Assembly (NCBI GenBank): GCA_964528055.1 | Contig: CAZGQM010000009.1 | Location: 78,287 to 142,286 of the forward strand | Length of the DNA stretch: 64,000 nt | DNA from: Geoanaerobacter sp964528055 | Lineage (GTDB): Bacteria > Desulfobacterota > Desulfuromonadia > Geobacterales > DSM-12255 | Direction: 5' to 3' | Shown here: one piece after another, positions 33,084 through 42,441 of the stretch | Numbering within the stretch: the stretch's first letter is position 1 | How the letters are laid out: every line of letters starts with the position of its first letter | Translations under genes and position numbers: made by a program | The notes under the pieces: generated by a model | What the model saw: only the letters and a program-made list of their open reading frames with translations | The model's database searches: none | What the model was told of the DNA's origin: nothing

Positions 33084-34565
33084 ATGAAAAGTAAACCGTT
33101 GAACGAGACAGGAAAGGTGCAAGAGATGAAAACGAATCTGCTATTCATTATTACCGTTTCAATATTCACGCTTGTATCATGCAACTCAAGCTTTGCTTCA
33201 AGCGTTCTCCTGCAATGGGACCCTAACACTGAGCTGGACCTGGCCGGATACAAGGTGTATTACAAGGCAGACTCTTCAGTAATGCCGTTTGACGGTATCG
33301 GTGCTACCGAAGGAGCAGCTCCGATAGATGTACGCAATCTGACCAAAACAACAATCAATGGTCTCGATCCTTCACGTGCATATAATTTTGCAATTACTGC
33401 CTATAACAGAGCTGGGATCGAAAGTTCCTACTCAAATATCGTAACTGTTCCTGAATCCATGCCACCATCTGCTGCAATCACCTCCCCGTCAAACACATCC
33501 AGCGTAACCGGGATAGTTTCGGTTACCGCAACGGCCTCGGACAATGTTGGCGTCACTAAGGTTGAATTCTACCTCGACGGCGTTTTACAGTTTACAGACA
33601 CCTCAACTCCATATTTATTTTCCTGGAATACCTCATCGCTTACCGGCAACCATTCTCTGCTGGTTAAAGCGTATGACGCTGCTGGCAATGTTGGTCAAAG
33701 CAGTGCTGTACTAGTAACCGTCATCAAGGACACAACAGTCCCGACCGTATCAATAACAACACCTGTAAAAGGGGCTACTCTGCGCGGAACGGTGGCAATG
33801 AATGTCACTGCCAGTGACAATGTCGGTGTAACCAGGGTTGAATTCTTCGTCAATGGAGTGCTCAAAGCCGCGATGAATACTTCACCTTATACATTCAACT
33901 GGAATACATCCCCTGAAACCAATGGAAGCTACACACTTACAGCAAAAGCCTATGACAATGCCGGAAATATTGGGCAGGCCAGCAGCGTTATCGTAACTGT
34001 ATTGAACGACAGCACCCCTCCGGTTGTTGCAATCAGTTCACCGGTTACAGGAGCTAAAGTAAGCGGAACCGTTGCACTGTCTGCCACTGCTTCAGACAAT
34101 GTTGCCGTCAGCAGGGTTGAATTCTACCAAAATGGCAAACTTCTGGCCAGCAGCAGTTCCGCTCCCTACAGGTTCAATTGGAACAGTACTGTTGTTGCAA
34201 ACGGCTCATACATATTTACCGCAAAGGCTTACGATTCATCAGGGAACATCGGGCAGTCAACCAACGTCAATCTGACGGTTTATAATCCTGTGGCTGATGT
34301 TACTCCGCCAACTATTACATTCATTTCACCCAGCACGAATTATTCATACGGCCCCGACATCAGTATAAGTGCTACTGCAACCGATAATATAGCAGTAACA
34401 AAAATGGAACTTTACATCGACAATATTCTTCAGATGTCGACAATCACCAGCGCAATCAGTACCAGTGTGAGCATTACAACCGGGCTCCATACAATCACAG
34501 TGAAAGCTTATGACGCAGCAAATAACGTGACCTCATCATCAACATCTGTAAACAGATTCTTCTAA
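33084..34565 (+). CDS. secreted fibronectin III / Ig-repeat protein under riboswitch control
   Basis: This 493-residue secreted protein has a signal region, with LVSC as a possible lipobox near Cys33. One fibronectin type III domain follows (about 41-118, SVLLQWDPNTELDLAGYKVYY). It then has four bacterial Ig-like repeats of about 90 residues (about 122-493), each with VTATASDNVGVTKVEFYLDG-like sequence and AYDAAGN. Repeats like these usually bind surfaces or matrix polymers. ATG 33084 has an AAAGGAAA site. ATG 33126 with AAGGTG would give a shorter, cleaner lipoprotein signal and is the main alternative. Expression should follow cyclic-dinucleotide levels, fitting a role in attachment or extracellular electron transfer. 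Confidence 0.85.
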   Translation: MKSKPLNETGKVQEMKTNLLFIITVSIFTLVSCNSSFASSVLLQWDPNTELDLAGYKVYYKADSSVMPFDGIGATEGAAPIDVRNLTKTTINGLDPSRAYNFAITAYNRAGIESSYSNIVTVPESMPPSAAITSPSNTSSVTGIVSVTATASDNVGVTKVEFYLDGVLQFTDTSTPYLFSWNTSSLTGNHSLLVKAYDAAGNVGQSSAVLVTVIKDTTVPTVSITTPVKGATLRGTVAMNVTASDNVGVTRVEFFVNGVLKAAMNTSPYTFNWNTSPETNGSYTLTAKAYDNAGNIGQASSVIVTVLNDSTPPVVAISSPVTGAKVSGTVALSATASDNVAVSRVEFYQNGKLLASSSSAPYRFNWNSTVVANGSYIFTAKAYDSSGNIGQSTNVNLTVYNPVADVTPPTITFISPSTNYSYGPDISISATATDNIAVTKMELYIDNILQMSTITSAISTSVSITTGLHTITVKAYDAANNVTSSSTSVNRFF

Positions 34566-34582
34566 ATCTTCTGTTCTGCCAT

Positions 34583-34624
34583 ACAGAAAAAGGGCTCACG
34601 AGATATCTCGGGCCCTTTTTCTGT
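34583..34624. terminator. bidirectional terminator
   Basis: ACAGAAAAAGGGC (from 34583) pairs with GCCCTTTTTCTGT (to 34624) around a central self-complementary CGAGATATCTCG. The stem carries A- and T-runs on its flanks, so it can terminate in either direction. It closes the Ig-repeat gene. Confidence 0.85.
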
Positions 34625-34747
34625 ACCAGGACGTTTGATTCCGGATGATTATCGACAATTCCAGGTTGACTTTCCATAAGCAAGCGGCGAAAATCTGAAG
34701 GTTTCTGGTACAGACATTCGTACCAAATTTCCAGTGAGGAGCCTATT

Positions 34748-36205
34748 GTGCAGATACTCTTCGGAACCGACGGCTGGCGTGGGGTTATCGCCCGTGAATT
34801 CACCTTTGAAAATCTCGCGCTTGTTGCTCAGGCTACAATGGATTATCTGCATCGCGAGGGACTTGCGAAACAGGGCCTTGTGATCGGCCATGACCGTCGA
34901 TTCCTTTCTCGTGAATTTGCCGAACATGTGGCGCAAGTCGCCACTGGAAATGGTATAAGTGTCTGGCTGACAGATGACTATGCTCCTACACCGGCAGTTT
35001 CATGGGCAGTCCATGAGAAGCAGGCTGGAGCAGGAATCATGATAACAGCCAGCCACAATCCTGCCATCTATAACGGCTTCAAGGTTAAGGAAGCATTTGG
35101 CGGCTCCGCAAGACCCTCAACGACAAAAGTCCTGGAAAGATTGGTTGCTGAAAACCTCGCTTCGGGAAGAGAGATTAAAAGGATCCCGTTGGCTCAGGCC
35201 GTATCTTCCGGAATGGTGACTCTATTTGACGCAACAGCCGGTTACCTCGCTCAACTCGGTAGCTACGTCGACCTGAATCTCATAAATAAGGCAAATATCC
35301 CAGTTGTAGTTGACACAATGTTCGGCGCTGGCAGTGGTTTTCTGACACGTCTTCTGCATCAGGCAACAGAAATTCATTCCGAATATAACCCAGGTTTTGG
35401 TAGTGCCCCACCTGAACCGACCGAAGATCATCTGACGGAACTTGCCAGCCTGGTAAAGAGCGGCTCCTACCGAGTCGGACTCGCATTAGATGGTGACGCA
35501 GACCGAATCGGAGCTGTGGACGAAACAGGCTCCTTTTTCTCGTCCCATATGATTTTTACGGTACTGCTACGCCACCTTTATGAACGCAAGGGATTACGCG
35601 GGGGCGTTGTAAAAACCGTATCCACGACGCGTATGATTGACCTTTTGGCTGAAAGGTATGGCCTGGAGATATTCGAGACACCGATCGGGTTTAAGCATAT
35701 CTGTGAACTGATGATGGCACACGACATCCTGATGGGGGGTGAAGAGTCAGGGGGGCTCGGAGTCAAGGGGCACATTCCGGAACGAGACGGCATCCTGATG
35801 GGGCTCCTTCTTCTAGAAGCCATGGCCATGTCAGGCAAGGGACTGCGACAACTCCTACACGAGACCATGGATGAAATAGGCCACTTTTATTACCGTCGCA
35901 TCGATCTTCCCATCAAGCAGGCCGACAAGGCAGAGCTTATTGCCCGACTTACTAACGACTCTCCCTCACTAATTGGTGGGCAGACGGTTTCATCAACAAA
36001 TTTCAGTGACGGTTTCAAGTTTATATTTGCCGACAATTCCTGGCTTCTTATCCGCCCATCAGGAACAGAACCGGTTCTGAGACTCTATAGTGAGGCACAA
36101 GATCCAGCCGTTGTTGAACGACTTCTCACGGCTTCACAAAAGCTGGCTGAAGGATCCGGCAACCCCCGTCTGATTGAGAAATTTCAGGAAGTTGCCTCCC
36201 GATAG
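34748..36205 (+). CDS. phosphoglucomutase/phosphomannomutase family protein
   Basis: This 485-residue alpha-D-phosphohexomutase interconverts sugar 1- and 6-phosphates for glycan or nucleotide-sugar synthesis. The active-site serine lies in TASHNP (about residue 100). The metal loop is DGDADR (about 247), the sugar-binding loop is GGEESGG (about 332), and the phosphate loop is RPSGTEPVLRLY near the C-terminus. The start is GTG 34748, set by AGGAG seven bases upstream and by the family opening LFGTDGWRG. The substrate (glucose or mannose) is not decided by sequence. The next gene begins 5 bases after its stop. Confidence 0.92.
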   Translation: MQILFGTDGWRGVIAREFTFENLALVAQATMDYLHREGLAKQGLVIGHDRRFLSREFAEHVAQVATGNGISVWLTDDYAPTPAVSWAVHEKQAGAGIMITASHNPAIYNGFKVKEAFGGSARPSTTKVLERLVAENLASGREIKRIPLAQAVSSGMVTLFDATAGYLAQLGSYVDLNLINKANIPVVVDTMFGAGSGFLTRLLHQATEIHSEYNPGFGSAPPEPTEDHLTELASLVKSGSYRVGLALDGDADRIGAVDETGSFFSSHMIFTVLLRHLYERKGLRGGVVKTVSTTRMIDLLAERYGLEIFETPIGFKHICELMMAHDILMGGEESGGLGVKGHIPERDGILMGLLLLEAMAMSGKGLRQLLHETMDEIGHFYYRRIDLPIKQADKAELIARLTNDSPSLIGGQTVSSTNFSDGFKFIFADNSWLLIRPSGTEPVLRLYSEAQDPAVVERLLTASQKLAEGSGNPRLIEKFQEVASR

Positions 36206-36210
36206 CTTTT

Positions 36211-37536
36211 ATGCATACCAATTACCGCCCAAAACTTCCTGAGGAGATTGAGCTTGAAAACAAGCAGGCAGAACTTGCTCGTCTCAAAGTCAAGCATTCG
36301 GCGCACCAAGCAATACTGGACCGATTGAAAAGTGAACTTCGGCTGTTTGAAAAAGTATACGATCAGGTCATAGGTCTGCGTATTGCAGAGCTGAAAAGCC
36401 TTGAATCTCGTTTAAATGCCCTAGATAAGGGCTTACCTGAAATGCCGGACGAATCATCTTCAACTTCTGAAGGGGAGTGGAGCGGCCACCTGCACGCTAC
36501 CGACCTGCTGGGTGAAGATGATACGCAGTCTGTTGTGATCGAGCGTAAAAGTCTTAAGGCTCTTTACCGAGAGCTGGCAAAATCGATACATCCGGATCTC
36601 GCCCTGAGTGAGGATGAGCGTGTAAGAAGACAGAAATTGATGGCATTTGCCAACTGTGCCTATGCTGAGGGAAATCGACAAGCCCTTTTGGATATCCTGA
36701 AGGAGTGGGAACAGAGCCAAGAAAAGGCCAGCGGAAAGGATATTGGCGCCGAATTAGTTAAGATAATTAGGCTAATATCTACTATACGCGAAGAGATTCA
36801 TCGCGTTGACAGCCAAATCGAGGAGCTCAAATCAACAGACACCTGTATGTTCAAAGTTCGTGTGGATGAAGCGGTCGGAAAAGGGATTGACCTCCTTGCA
36901 GAGATGGCTGCCACTGTAGACCTCAACATAGCGAATGCCCGAAAACGACTCTCCGGCTTAAAGGGTGAGTGTGAGCCTTTTGAGACCCAAAGTTCGCAGC
37001 TTGATAACCGCGTCATACGTTTTCCGACAGACGTACCTTGCGGGGTACTATATGTCCGCAAGAAAAGCTCTGCAAATTACTGTGACTGGCAAGAGCTCTG
37101 CATTGCCAGGGGAGCCAGAACTATACCTCTTGGCATGGCAGTACGTCTTGACGTAAGGGGGGACAGTGCAACAGATCTGCAATTTCTGAAAGAGTTGCTA
37201 CCAGACGACCTTCAGTCCCTGTTTATGTACGAGATAAGCGACGTTACCCTTGGATGTATCGGCCACTTGATCGGACTTGAGGAGATGTACCTATCAGATT
37301 CTACTGTCACGGATAAAGGCCTCTGGAAGCTTTCCACACTCACTGAACTCAAGCGAATTTATCTTTATCACACCGACATCACGGATGCAGGACTGGTTGC
37401 GCTCTACAGCCTGAAAAAGCTATCGCAGTTTACCTGTAGCGGGACTCAGATCACAGATTCAGGGCTCGAAAGACTTCAACAGACGATCCCCGGCATCAAG
37501 ACCCTCAATTTCCCCTGGCGCTACGGGAAAAAATAG
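36211..37536 (+). CDS. coiled-coil protein with degenerate J domain and leucine-rich repeats
   Basis: This 441-residue cytosolic protein has an unusual layout. An N-terminal coiled coil (about 10-75) is followed by a short J-like domain (about 112-165) with LYRELAKSIHPDLALSEDE, retaining the HPD triad. A second helical stretch runs about 175-265. Three or so leucine-rich repeats close the C-terminus (about 345-430, LEEMYLSDSTVTDKGL, LKRIYLYHTDITDAGL, LSQFTCSGTQITDSGL). It may recruit an Hsp70 to a partner bound by the LRRs, which is inference. It is probably translated with the phosphohexomutase upstream. No exact family is known to me. Confidence 0.75.
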   Translation: MHTNYRPKLPEEIELENKQAELARLKVKHSAHQAILDRLKSELRLFEKVYDQVIGLRIAELKSLESRLNALDKGLPEMPDESSSTSEGEWSGHLHATDLLGEDDTQSVVIERKSLKALYRELAKSIHPDLALSEDERVRRQKLMAFANCAYAEGNRQALLDILKEWEQSQEKASGKDIGAELVKIIRLISTIREEIHRVDSQIEELKSTDTCMFKVRVDEAVGKGIDLLAEMAATVDLNIANARKRLSGLKGECEPFETQSSQLDNRVIRFPTDVPCGVLYVRKKSSANYCDWQELCIARGARTIPLGMAVRLDVRGDSATDLQFLKELLPDDLQSLFMYEISDVTLGCIGHLIGLEEMYLSDSTVTDKGLWKLSTLTELKRIYLYHTDITDAGLVALYSLKKLSQFTCSGTQITDSGLERLQQTIPGIKTLNFPWRYGKK

Positions 37537-37617
37537 CTGACAGCCCTTTACCAAAACTCCTTCACTCTACCTGAAATAAATATTTTTCAATAGACTGTAA
37601 AGATTGGATCAGTGCGC

Positions 37618-37644
37618 TATACTATATACAGGTAGCTACCTGTA
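37618..37644 (+). promoter_or_regulatory. -10 box followed by a perfect 18-bp palindrome
   Basis: TATACT (37618-37623) is followed by TACAGGTAGCTACCTGTA (37627-37644), an exact palindrome placed about where transcription would start. An AGGAGG sits at 37662-37667 and a terminator at 37790-37815. This looks like an operator controlling a short transcript of about 180 bases. No standard start codon follows the AGGAGG at good spacing; ATT at 37673 would give a 20-residue peptide. Confidence 0.45.
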
Positions 37645-37789
37645 ACAAGACTGATCTGGAAAGGAGGATACCATTATAGAGGATACTCCACCGGGCAGGA
37701 CAATTACATGCAGAGCAGGACTTGACCGGCCATAAACAGCAGAGTCGGTTTAATCCCATGACATGGGAACAGCTACGTTCATACAAAGA

Positions 37790-37815
37790 GGCCCGCCGAA
37801 ACTGGCGGGCCTTTC
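37790..37815. terminator. terminator between convergent units before hemE
   Basis: GGCCCGCC (37790-37797), loop GAAACT, GGCGGGCC (37804-37811), then TTTCACTTT. It closes the short plus-strand unit and can also end hemE transcription from the other side, whose stop lies at 37832. Confidence 0.8.
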
Positions 37816-37831
37816 ACTTTCAACGATAATT

Positions 37832-38854
37832 CTATTTCTGCGACAATCGGTGCACACACTCAACCATGAATATCGCCTTCTCCGGTGAGACTGTCGGCAG
37901 AATGCCGTGACCAAGATTGAAGATGTGTCCGGGTCGACCGGCGTTTTCGTCCAATATCCGCTTAACTTCTTTCTCAATGACCTCTTTGGGGGCATAGAGT
38001 ATGGTTGGATCCAGGTTCCCCTGTACTGCCATCTTCTGTCCGAGAACATCGCGGGCCTTTCCAAGATTGGTATGCCAGTCAAGTCCCATTACATCACCGC
38101 CCGCCTTCTGCACCGAATCCAGCATGGTGCCGGCACCCTTTACGAAGTGGATGACCGGCGTTTCCATCCTGTTCAAACCGTTGATCAGCTTTGTAGTATA
38201 AGGGAGGACATACTGCTCGTAGTCGGTCGGAGAAAGGATTCCTCCCCAGGTATCGAATATCTGGATAGCCTGTGCGCCTGCCTTTATCTGGGCGTTCAGG
38301 TATTCCATATCCATCATGGTAATCTTTTCCATAAGAGCGGCGTAGACCTCGGGAGCCTTGTACATCATCTCCTTGATCTTCGCAAAGTCCTTAGATCCCT
38401 TCCCTTCAACCATATAGCAGGCCAAAGTGAACGGAGCACCACCGAAACCGATAAGAGGTACCTTCGTTGCCAACTCGCGGCGTAGAATCTTGATCGTCTC
38501 AAGGACGTAGGGTACGTCCTGTTCCATCTCGGGGATCCGAAGGGCCTCGACGTCCGCCATGGTACGGATCGGGTGCTCGAAGACAGGCCCAGGAACGAAG
38601 TCAAGTTTCATCCCCATCGGCTCAACCGGGGTCAGGATGTCGGAGAATAGAATGGCTGCATCGACCTTGAGGATCTCCACAGGCTGTATGGTGACCTCTG
38701 CGGCCAGTTCAGGACTCTTGCAGAGCTCCAGAAAGGTGCATTTGCTGCGGACCCGCATGTAGTCGGGAAGATAGCGGCCGGCTTGACGCATGAGCCATAC
38801 AGGGGTTCGGTCTACCGGCTTGCCCCAGCAGGCATCGAGAAAACGTGTATTCAT
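37832..38854 (-). CDS. hemE: uroporphyrinogen decarboxylase
   Basis: HemE decarboxylates the four acetate groups of uroporphyrinogen III to give coproporphyrinogen III in haem synthesis. The 340-residue length is standard. The N-terminal signature PVWLMRQAGRYLPDYM supplies the arginines that bind substrate carboxylates. The catalytic aspartate lies in FSDILTP. QIFDTWGGILSP and FNLGHGILP are further family blocks. AGGAGGAATATTC before the ATG is a strong ribosome site. A radical SAM gene lies upstream on the same strand, separated by a small palindromic element, and the cytochrome-rich lifestyle of such organisms fits a high haem demand. Confidence 0.96.
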   Translation of the reverse strand: MNTRFLDACWGKPVDRTPVWLMRQAGRYLPDYMRVRSKCTFLELCKSPELAAEVTIQPVEILKVDAAILFSDILTPVEPMGMKLDFVPGPVFEHPIRTMADVEALRIPEMEQDVPYVLETIKILRRELATKVPLIGFGGAPFTLACYMVEGKGSKDFAKIKEMMYKAPEVYAALMEKITMMDMEYLNAQIKAGAQAIQIFDTWGGILSPTDYEQYVLPYTTKLINGLNRMETPVIHFVKGAGTMLDSVQKAGGDVMGLDWHTNLGKARDVLGQKMAVQGNLDPTILYAPKEVIEKEVKRILDENAGRPGHIFNLGHGILPTVSPEKAIFMVECVHRLSQK

Positions 38855-38906
38855 GAATATTCCTCCTCAGGATTATTGTTCGCTTGATTTAAAAGACTAT
38901 GATGAG

Positions 38907-39022
38907 CGGTCGTGGATTTTTCGCAAGGTCAAGGCGCCAAGGAAGAGCGCGGAGGCGTGGCAACGCCACGTCGCACAAGCAACGACACAGGCAACGCCGA
39001 GATTGCGGAAAAGCCGCGACCG
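38907..39022. repeat. 116-bp element with 20-bp terminal inverted repeats
   Basis: The left end at 38907-38926 (CGGTCGTGGATTTTTCGCAA) is the inverted complement of 39003-39022 at 17 of 20 positions. The interior holds a second palindrome (CGTGGC AAC GCCACG). This is the layout of a miniature palindromic or MITE-like repeat. Its right end abuts the stop codon of the radical SAM gene at 39023. A genome-wide search is needed to show that it is repeated. Confidence 0.55.
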
Positions 39023-40093
39023 TTAACTCCTCTGTTGCATCTTAATCGGCACGTAATTGCAGAAAGGCTCTTCTTCCATGTAATCCCCATACACAGCATC
39101 GGCCCTGGCGCGACAACCGCCACAGACGTTTATGAATTCACATTCGCCGCACTTCCCCTTGTAGGCCTTGAAATTGCGAAGATCCCTGAATATTTCGGAA
39201 TTTTCCCAGATCTCACGGAAGGGGGTAATTTTGACGTTGCCAGCGGTGCGATGGAAATAGGAACAGGGCTTTACATTTCCGAAACAGTCTATGAGACAGA
39301 TGGTCTGAGCCGCAATGCACCCCTTGCCGCCGCCAGTGGAGAAGGTAAGAGAACGACGCTCGAATTTTATCCCTTCAGCCTTGGCCTTTTGAGGTACGAT
39401 TCGGTAGTAGTGAGGGGCGCACGTGGGGCGCATCAGTAAATCGTCTTCCAGTTTCTCCTGCTGGTAATGCCAATCAAGGATCTCTTCGTAATCCTCCTTG
39501 GTGATAAGCTCACTCATGATCTCCTCACCACGGCCGGTCGGAACTATCATGAACATATACCAGGCAGTAGCCCCTAGTGACTTGGCTACCTTAAAGGTAT
39601 TGGCAATATCGTGCTGGTTTCGCTTGGTGAATGATGAATTTACAAGGAATTTCTGACCATGTCTGCGAAAATGTTCGGCTGCATTCAACACCCCTTGAAA
39701 GGCGCCGGGACAGGAGCGGAAATCATCATGAACTTCTGCAGTTGAGCCGTCAAGGGAAAGAGAGACCATCTTTATGTCGGCCTTTTTCATCTTAAGGCAC
39801 ACTTCATCGGTAACCAAGGCGCCATTAGTGGCCATGCACATACGCAGTCCCAGCGATGTGCCATATTCGGCCAGTTCAAAGATATCCTCCCGAAGCAGCG
39901 GCTCTCCGCCTGACAGAACAACCACCGGCTTGGAGAAGTCGGCGATTTCCTTAAGTAGCTTCTTACCTTCATCTGTTGTGAAATCCCCTTCTGAGGAGGT
40001 CATATCAGACGAACAGCGACAATGGACACATTTCAGGTTGCATTTCTGTGTAGTTTCCCAGGCAACCCATTTTGGGATAAACTCTTCAGCCAT
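39023..40093 (-). CDS. radical SAM/SPASM protein, AhbD/NirJ-like
   Basis: This 356-residue protein has the radical SAM motif CNLKCVHC (about 18-25), the SAM-binding LSGGEPLLRED, and a C-terminal SPASM-like cysteine cluster (GKCGECEFINVCGGCRARADAVYG). The layout resembles AhbD/NirJ enzymes that modify haem side chains, and its position next to hemE supports a tetrapyrrole role. Related proteins instead modify peptides or act as maturases, so the substrate is inference. An ACTGGAG ribosome site precedes the ATG. It ends directly at the inverted-repeat element. Confidence 0.8.
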   Translation of the reverse strand: MAEEFIPKWVAWETTQKCNLKCVHCRCSSDMTSSEGDFTTDEGKKLLKEIADFSKPVVVLSGGEPLLREDIFELAEYGTSLGLRMCMATNGALVTDEVCLKMKKADIKMVSLSLDGSTAEVHDDFRSCPGAFQGVLNAAEHFRRHGQKFLVNSSFTKRNQHDIANTFKVAKSLGATAWYMFMIVPTGRGEEIMSELITKEDYEEILDWHYQQEKLEDDLLMRPTCAPHYYRIVPQKAKAEGIKFERRSLTFSTGGGKGCIAAQTICLIDCFGNVKPCSYFHRTAGNVKITPFREIWENSEIFRDLRNFKAYKGKCGECEFINVCGGCRARADAVYGDYMEEEPFCNYVPIKMQQRS

Positions 40094-40182
40094 GTATTTC
40101 TCCAGTACAACAAGTATCAGGAAATCCTACTATGAAATTGCGTAACTACTCAAGTAGAAACGCTCACGGTCAAGATATGTCT

Positions 40183-42411
40183 CTAATGCGCATAGTATCT
40201 ATCATCAAGTGGTCCGGAATCCATATTTGCATGGGCAGTTTCGTAATCCATCGGAAAGAGCAGGGCAAAGAGGCTACCACGACCACCTGGGCCTTCAGTG
40301 ACCCAAACCAGACCGCCATGCGCCTCCATGATCCCCTTTACGATTGAAAGTCCAAGTCCTGAGCCCTTGGACATGAATTCGGTCTTGCCTGATGAGTGAT
40401 AGGCAATGTCCCCAACACCGTAAAATTTCTCAAAAACCCTTAGCCGCTCCTCAGTGGGGATCCCAACCCCATTGTCGCAGACATCGAATCGATAGTAAAG
40501 CTCAGCTCTATTCAGTCCCCGGGGAAATGCAGGGTAAAATTCCGTAAGGACCGGCGTATCAGCAATCACCTCAGCCCTACTAACAAATCTTCCCATGAGA
40601 ATCAGTTCTCCACCGTCAGGGGTGAACTTAATGGCATTTTCCAAAAGGTTACGGATCACAAGCTTCGCAAATCCATCATCAACCGGCACCGGTTTTTCAT
40701 CTCCAAGGATCTGTACAGTTATTTGACGTTTGGATAATGGTAAGGAAAAACTGTCATACACATCACGTGCCATGGAAATCAGATTATGAGGGTGCTTATG
40801 CAGCACAACCCCCTTTGCCTCGATCCTGGAAATGGAAAGCAGATCATCGACTAGATTTTTTAACTGTACTACACCCTCGTGAACGGACGAAAATATATCA
40901 TGCTGTTCACTACTAAGTTGTAACCCACTGTACTTGAGAAGAAACTCAACCCCTCCGAGAATCGATGTTATAGGGGTCTTCAGTTCATGCGATGCCATTC
41001 CGATAAAACTGTTCTTTGCTCGGTTGAGTCGGTCCAGCTCGATATTGGCCAGCTTTACCTCATGCAGGTTCTCTCGGAGCGCTTTTCTGCTGCGCTGCAG
41101 CTCTGCAGCTTTCTCCTTCATCTGAGCATAGAGCATATGGTTCTCAATGAAAACCGCTAACTGGCTCCCGATGGAGGTGAGCAGGAAGACTTCACGGTCA
41201 GTAAAATTCTTTTCTGACTTATGGGCAACCATCAATACCCCGACGACTTCTGAACCAATCTTCAAGGGAACCGCACACCAGGCATGAATGCCAATCTCCT
41301 GAGCTGCTACAATCACTTCCGGTGGCAGGTCCCTGCTGGCCAGAGCCCTGGCTTTGAACGGTTTGCCTGCCAGTACCTCCCCAACCCAGGGTGCATAGTT
41401 TAGAAGCTTTATGATGGCTGGCTCGAAATCAGTGGAAAAGCCGAGTGAAGCCTTGAGTTTAAGTGTTCCTTTTTCCAGTAGATGGATGCTCGAAAAATCG
41501 ATCCTGAGCATATTGTGAATCTGGAAGAGGACATCGTTAAGTATCTCTTTGGACTCACGCTCTGCATTGAGACGAAAGGCTATGGCATAAAGGGCGAGAA
41601 GTTCTCGATCGCTGACCTGCTTTTCTTCCTCCATCCGTTTGCGCCTCGACACATCCTTGACAATATGCACCATGGCACTACGCACGGCATCATCCCGACA
41701 TTCTGTATCTGCACCTTGCATCAAGCAGCTGGTCACGGTAAACCAGCCGTTCAGGGAAGGAAAACGCAAATCCTCCATGCCGCTCTGCAGCCGCTCGGAG
41801 CATTTAAAGGCGCCACCATCAGATGTCTTGTCACCGTAGAACAGATCGTCTATTTTTATCCCTATTATATTGGGGTAATCGGAATTGAAATATTCGATAA
41901 CCCTTCTGTTGCAACGTGTTATCACTCCATTGTAATCTGTAACCAGAATAAGGTCGGATACAGCGTCAAATACCGCTTCCCACTCAACCTTACCCATAAG
42001 AATCGCCTGCTCCGCCCTGTGCCGTCTCCTTCGCTCTTCCGCCTCGCGCATAGACCTGTCAACAGCAGGAACCAGCCTCGTAAGGTTGTCCTTCATCAGA
42101 TAATCGGTTGCTCCGGCTTTCATGGCCGCAACCGCCTGATCTTCTCCGATCTTACCGGAAACGATCAGGAATGGCAGGTCCAGTCCACTTTCCCCCAATA
42201 TTTTCAGTGCCTCTGTCGCACTAAAGCCCGGTAGTCGGAAATCTGAAATCAGCATGTCCCACGACTCCTCGGCCAGAGCACGGCGGAGCTCTATAGCAGT
42301 CTCCACGCGGCAATACCGGAGAAGATACCCCCCTGTACGCAATGCATGGAGGACAAGCAGCATGTCATCTTCTGCATCCTCTACAAACAAGACTTTCAGT
42401 TCTTGAGACAT
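40183..42411 (-). CDS. hybrid sensor histidine kinase: receiver, PAS, GAF, kinase
   Basis: The 742-residue soluble kinase starts with a receiver domain (about 5-125; phosphoacceptor Asp57 in LISDFRLPG). A PAS domain follows (about 145-265), then a GAF domain (about 280-430), a coiled coil, and a HisKA domain with the phosphorylated histidine in ASHELKTPIT (about 485). The HATPase has NLLENAIKF, DNGVGIP and KGSGLGLSIVKGIMEAHGG. The N-terminal receiver suggests control by an upstream kinase, possibly one of the two encoded just before it. The spacing to the preceding kinase gene is 30 bp. No transmembrane segment is present. Confidence 0.92.
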   Translation of the reverse strand: MSQELKVLFVEDAEDDMLLVLHALRTGGYLLRYCRVETAIELRRALAEESWDMLISDFRLPGFSATEALKILGESGLDLPFLIVSGKIGEDQAVAAMKAGATDYLMKDNLTRLVPAVDRSMREAEERRRRHRAEQAILMGKVEWEAVFDAVSDLILVTDYNGVITRCNRRVIEYFNSDYPNIIGIKIDDLFYGDKTSDGGAFKCSERLQSGMEDLRFPSLNGWFTVTSCLMQGADTECRDDAVRSAMVHIVKDVSRRKRMEEEKQVSDRELLALYAIAFRLNAERESKEILNDVLFQIHNMLRIDFSSIHLLEKGTLKLKASLGFSTDFEPAIIKLLNYAPWVGEVLAGKPFKARALASRDLPPEVIVAAQEIGIHAWCAVPLKIGSEVVGVLMVAHKSEKNFTDREVFLLTSIGSQLAVFIENHMLYAQMKEKAAELQRSRKALRENLHEVKLANIELDRLNRAKNSFIGMASHELKTPITSILGGVEFLLKYSGLQLSSEQHDIFSSVHEGVVQLKNLVDDLLSISRIEAKGVVLHKHPHNLISMARDVYDSFSLPLSKRQITVQILGDEKPVPVDDGFAKLVIRNLLENAIKFTPDGGELILMGRFVSRAEVIADTPVLTEFYPAFPRGLNRAELYYRFDVCDNGVGIPTEERLRVFEKFYGVGDIAYHSSGKTEFMSKGSGLGLSIVKGIMEAHGGLVWVTEGPGGRGSLFALLFPMDYETAHANMDSGPLDDRYYAH

Positions 42412-42441
42412 CCCCTACCCCCTGCTACTGTAACTGTTTCA

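Noticed and set aside
33084..34565. CRISPR or tandem-DNA-repeat interpretation of the periodic sequence
   Set aside because: The period is about 270 bases, is coding, and matches Ig-like domain repeats with divergent codons.
37683..37831. Possible small protein ending RRNWRAFHFQR
   Set aside because: Its codons run through a strong terminator hairpin and there is no usable start codon after the only ribosome site.
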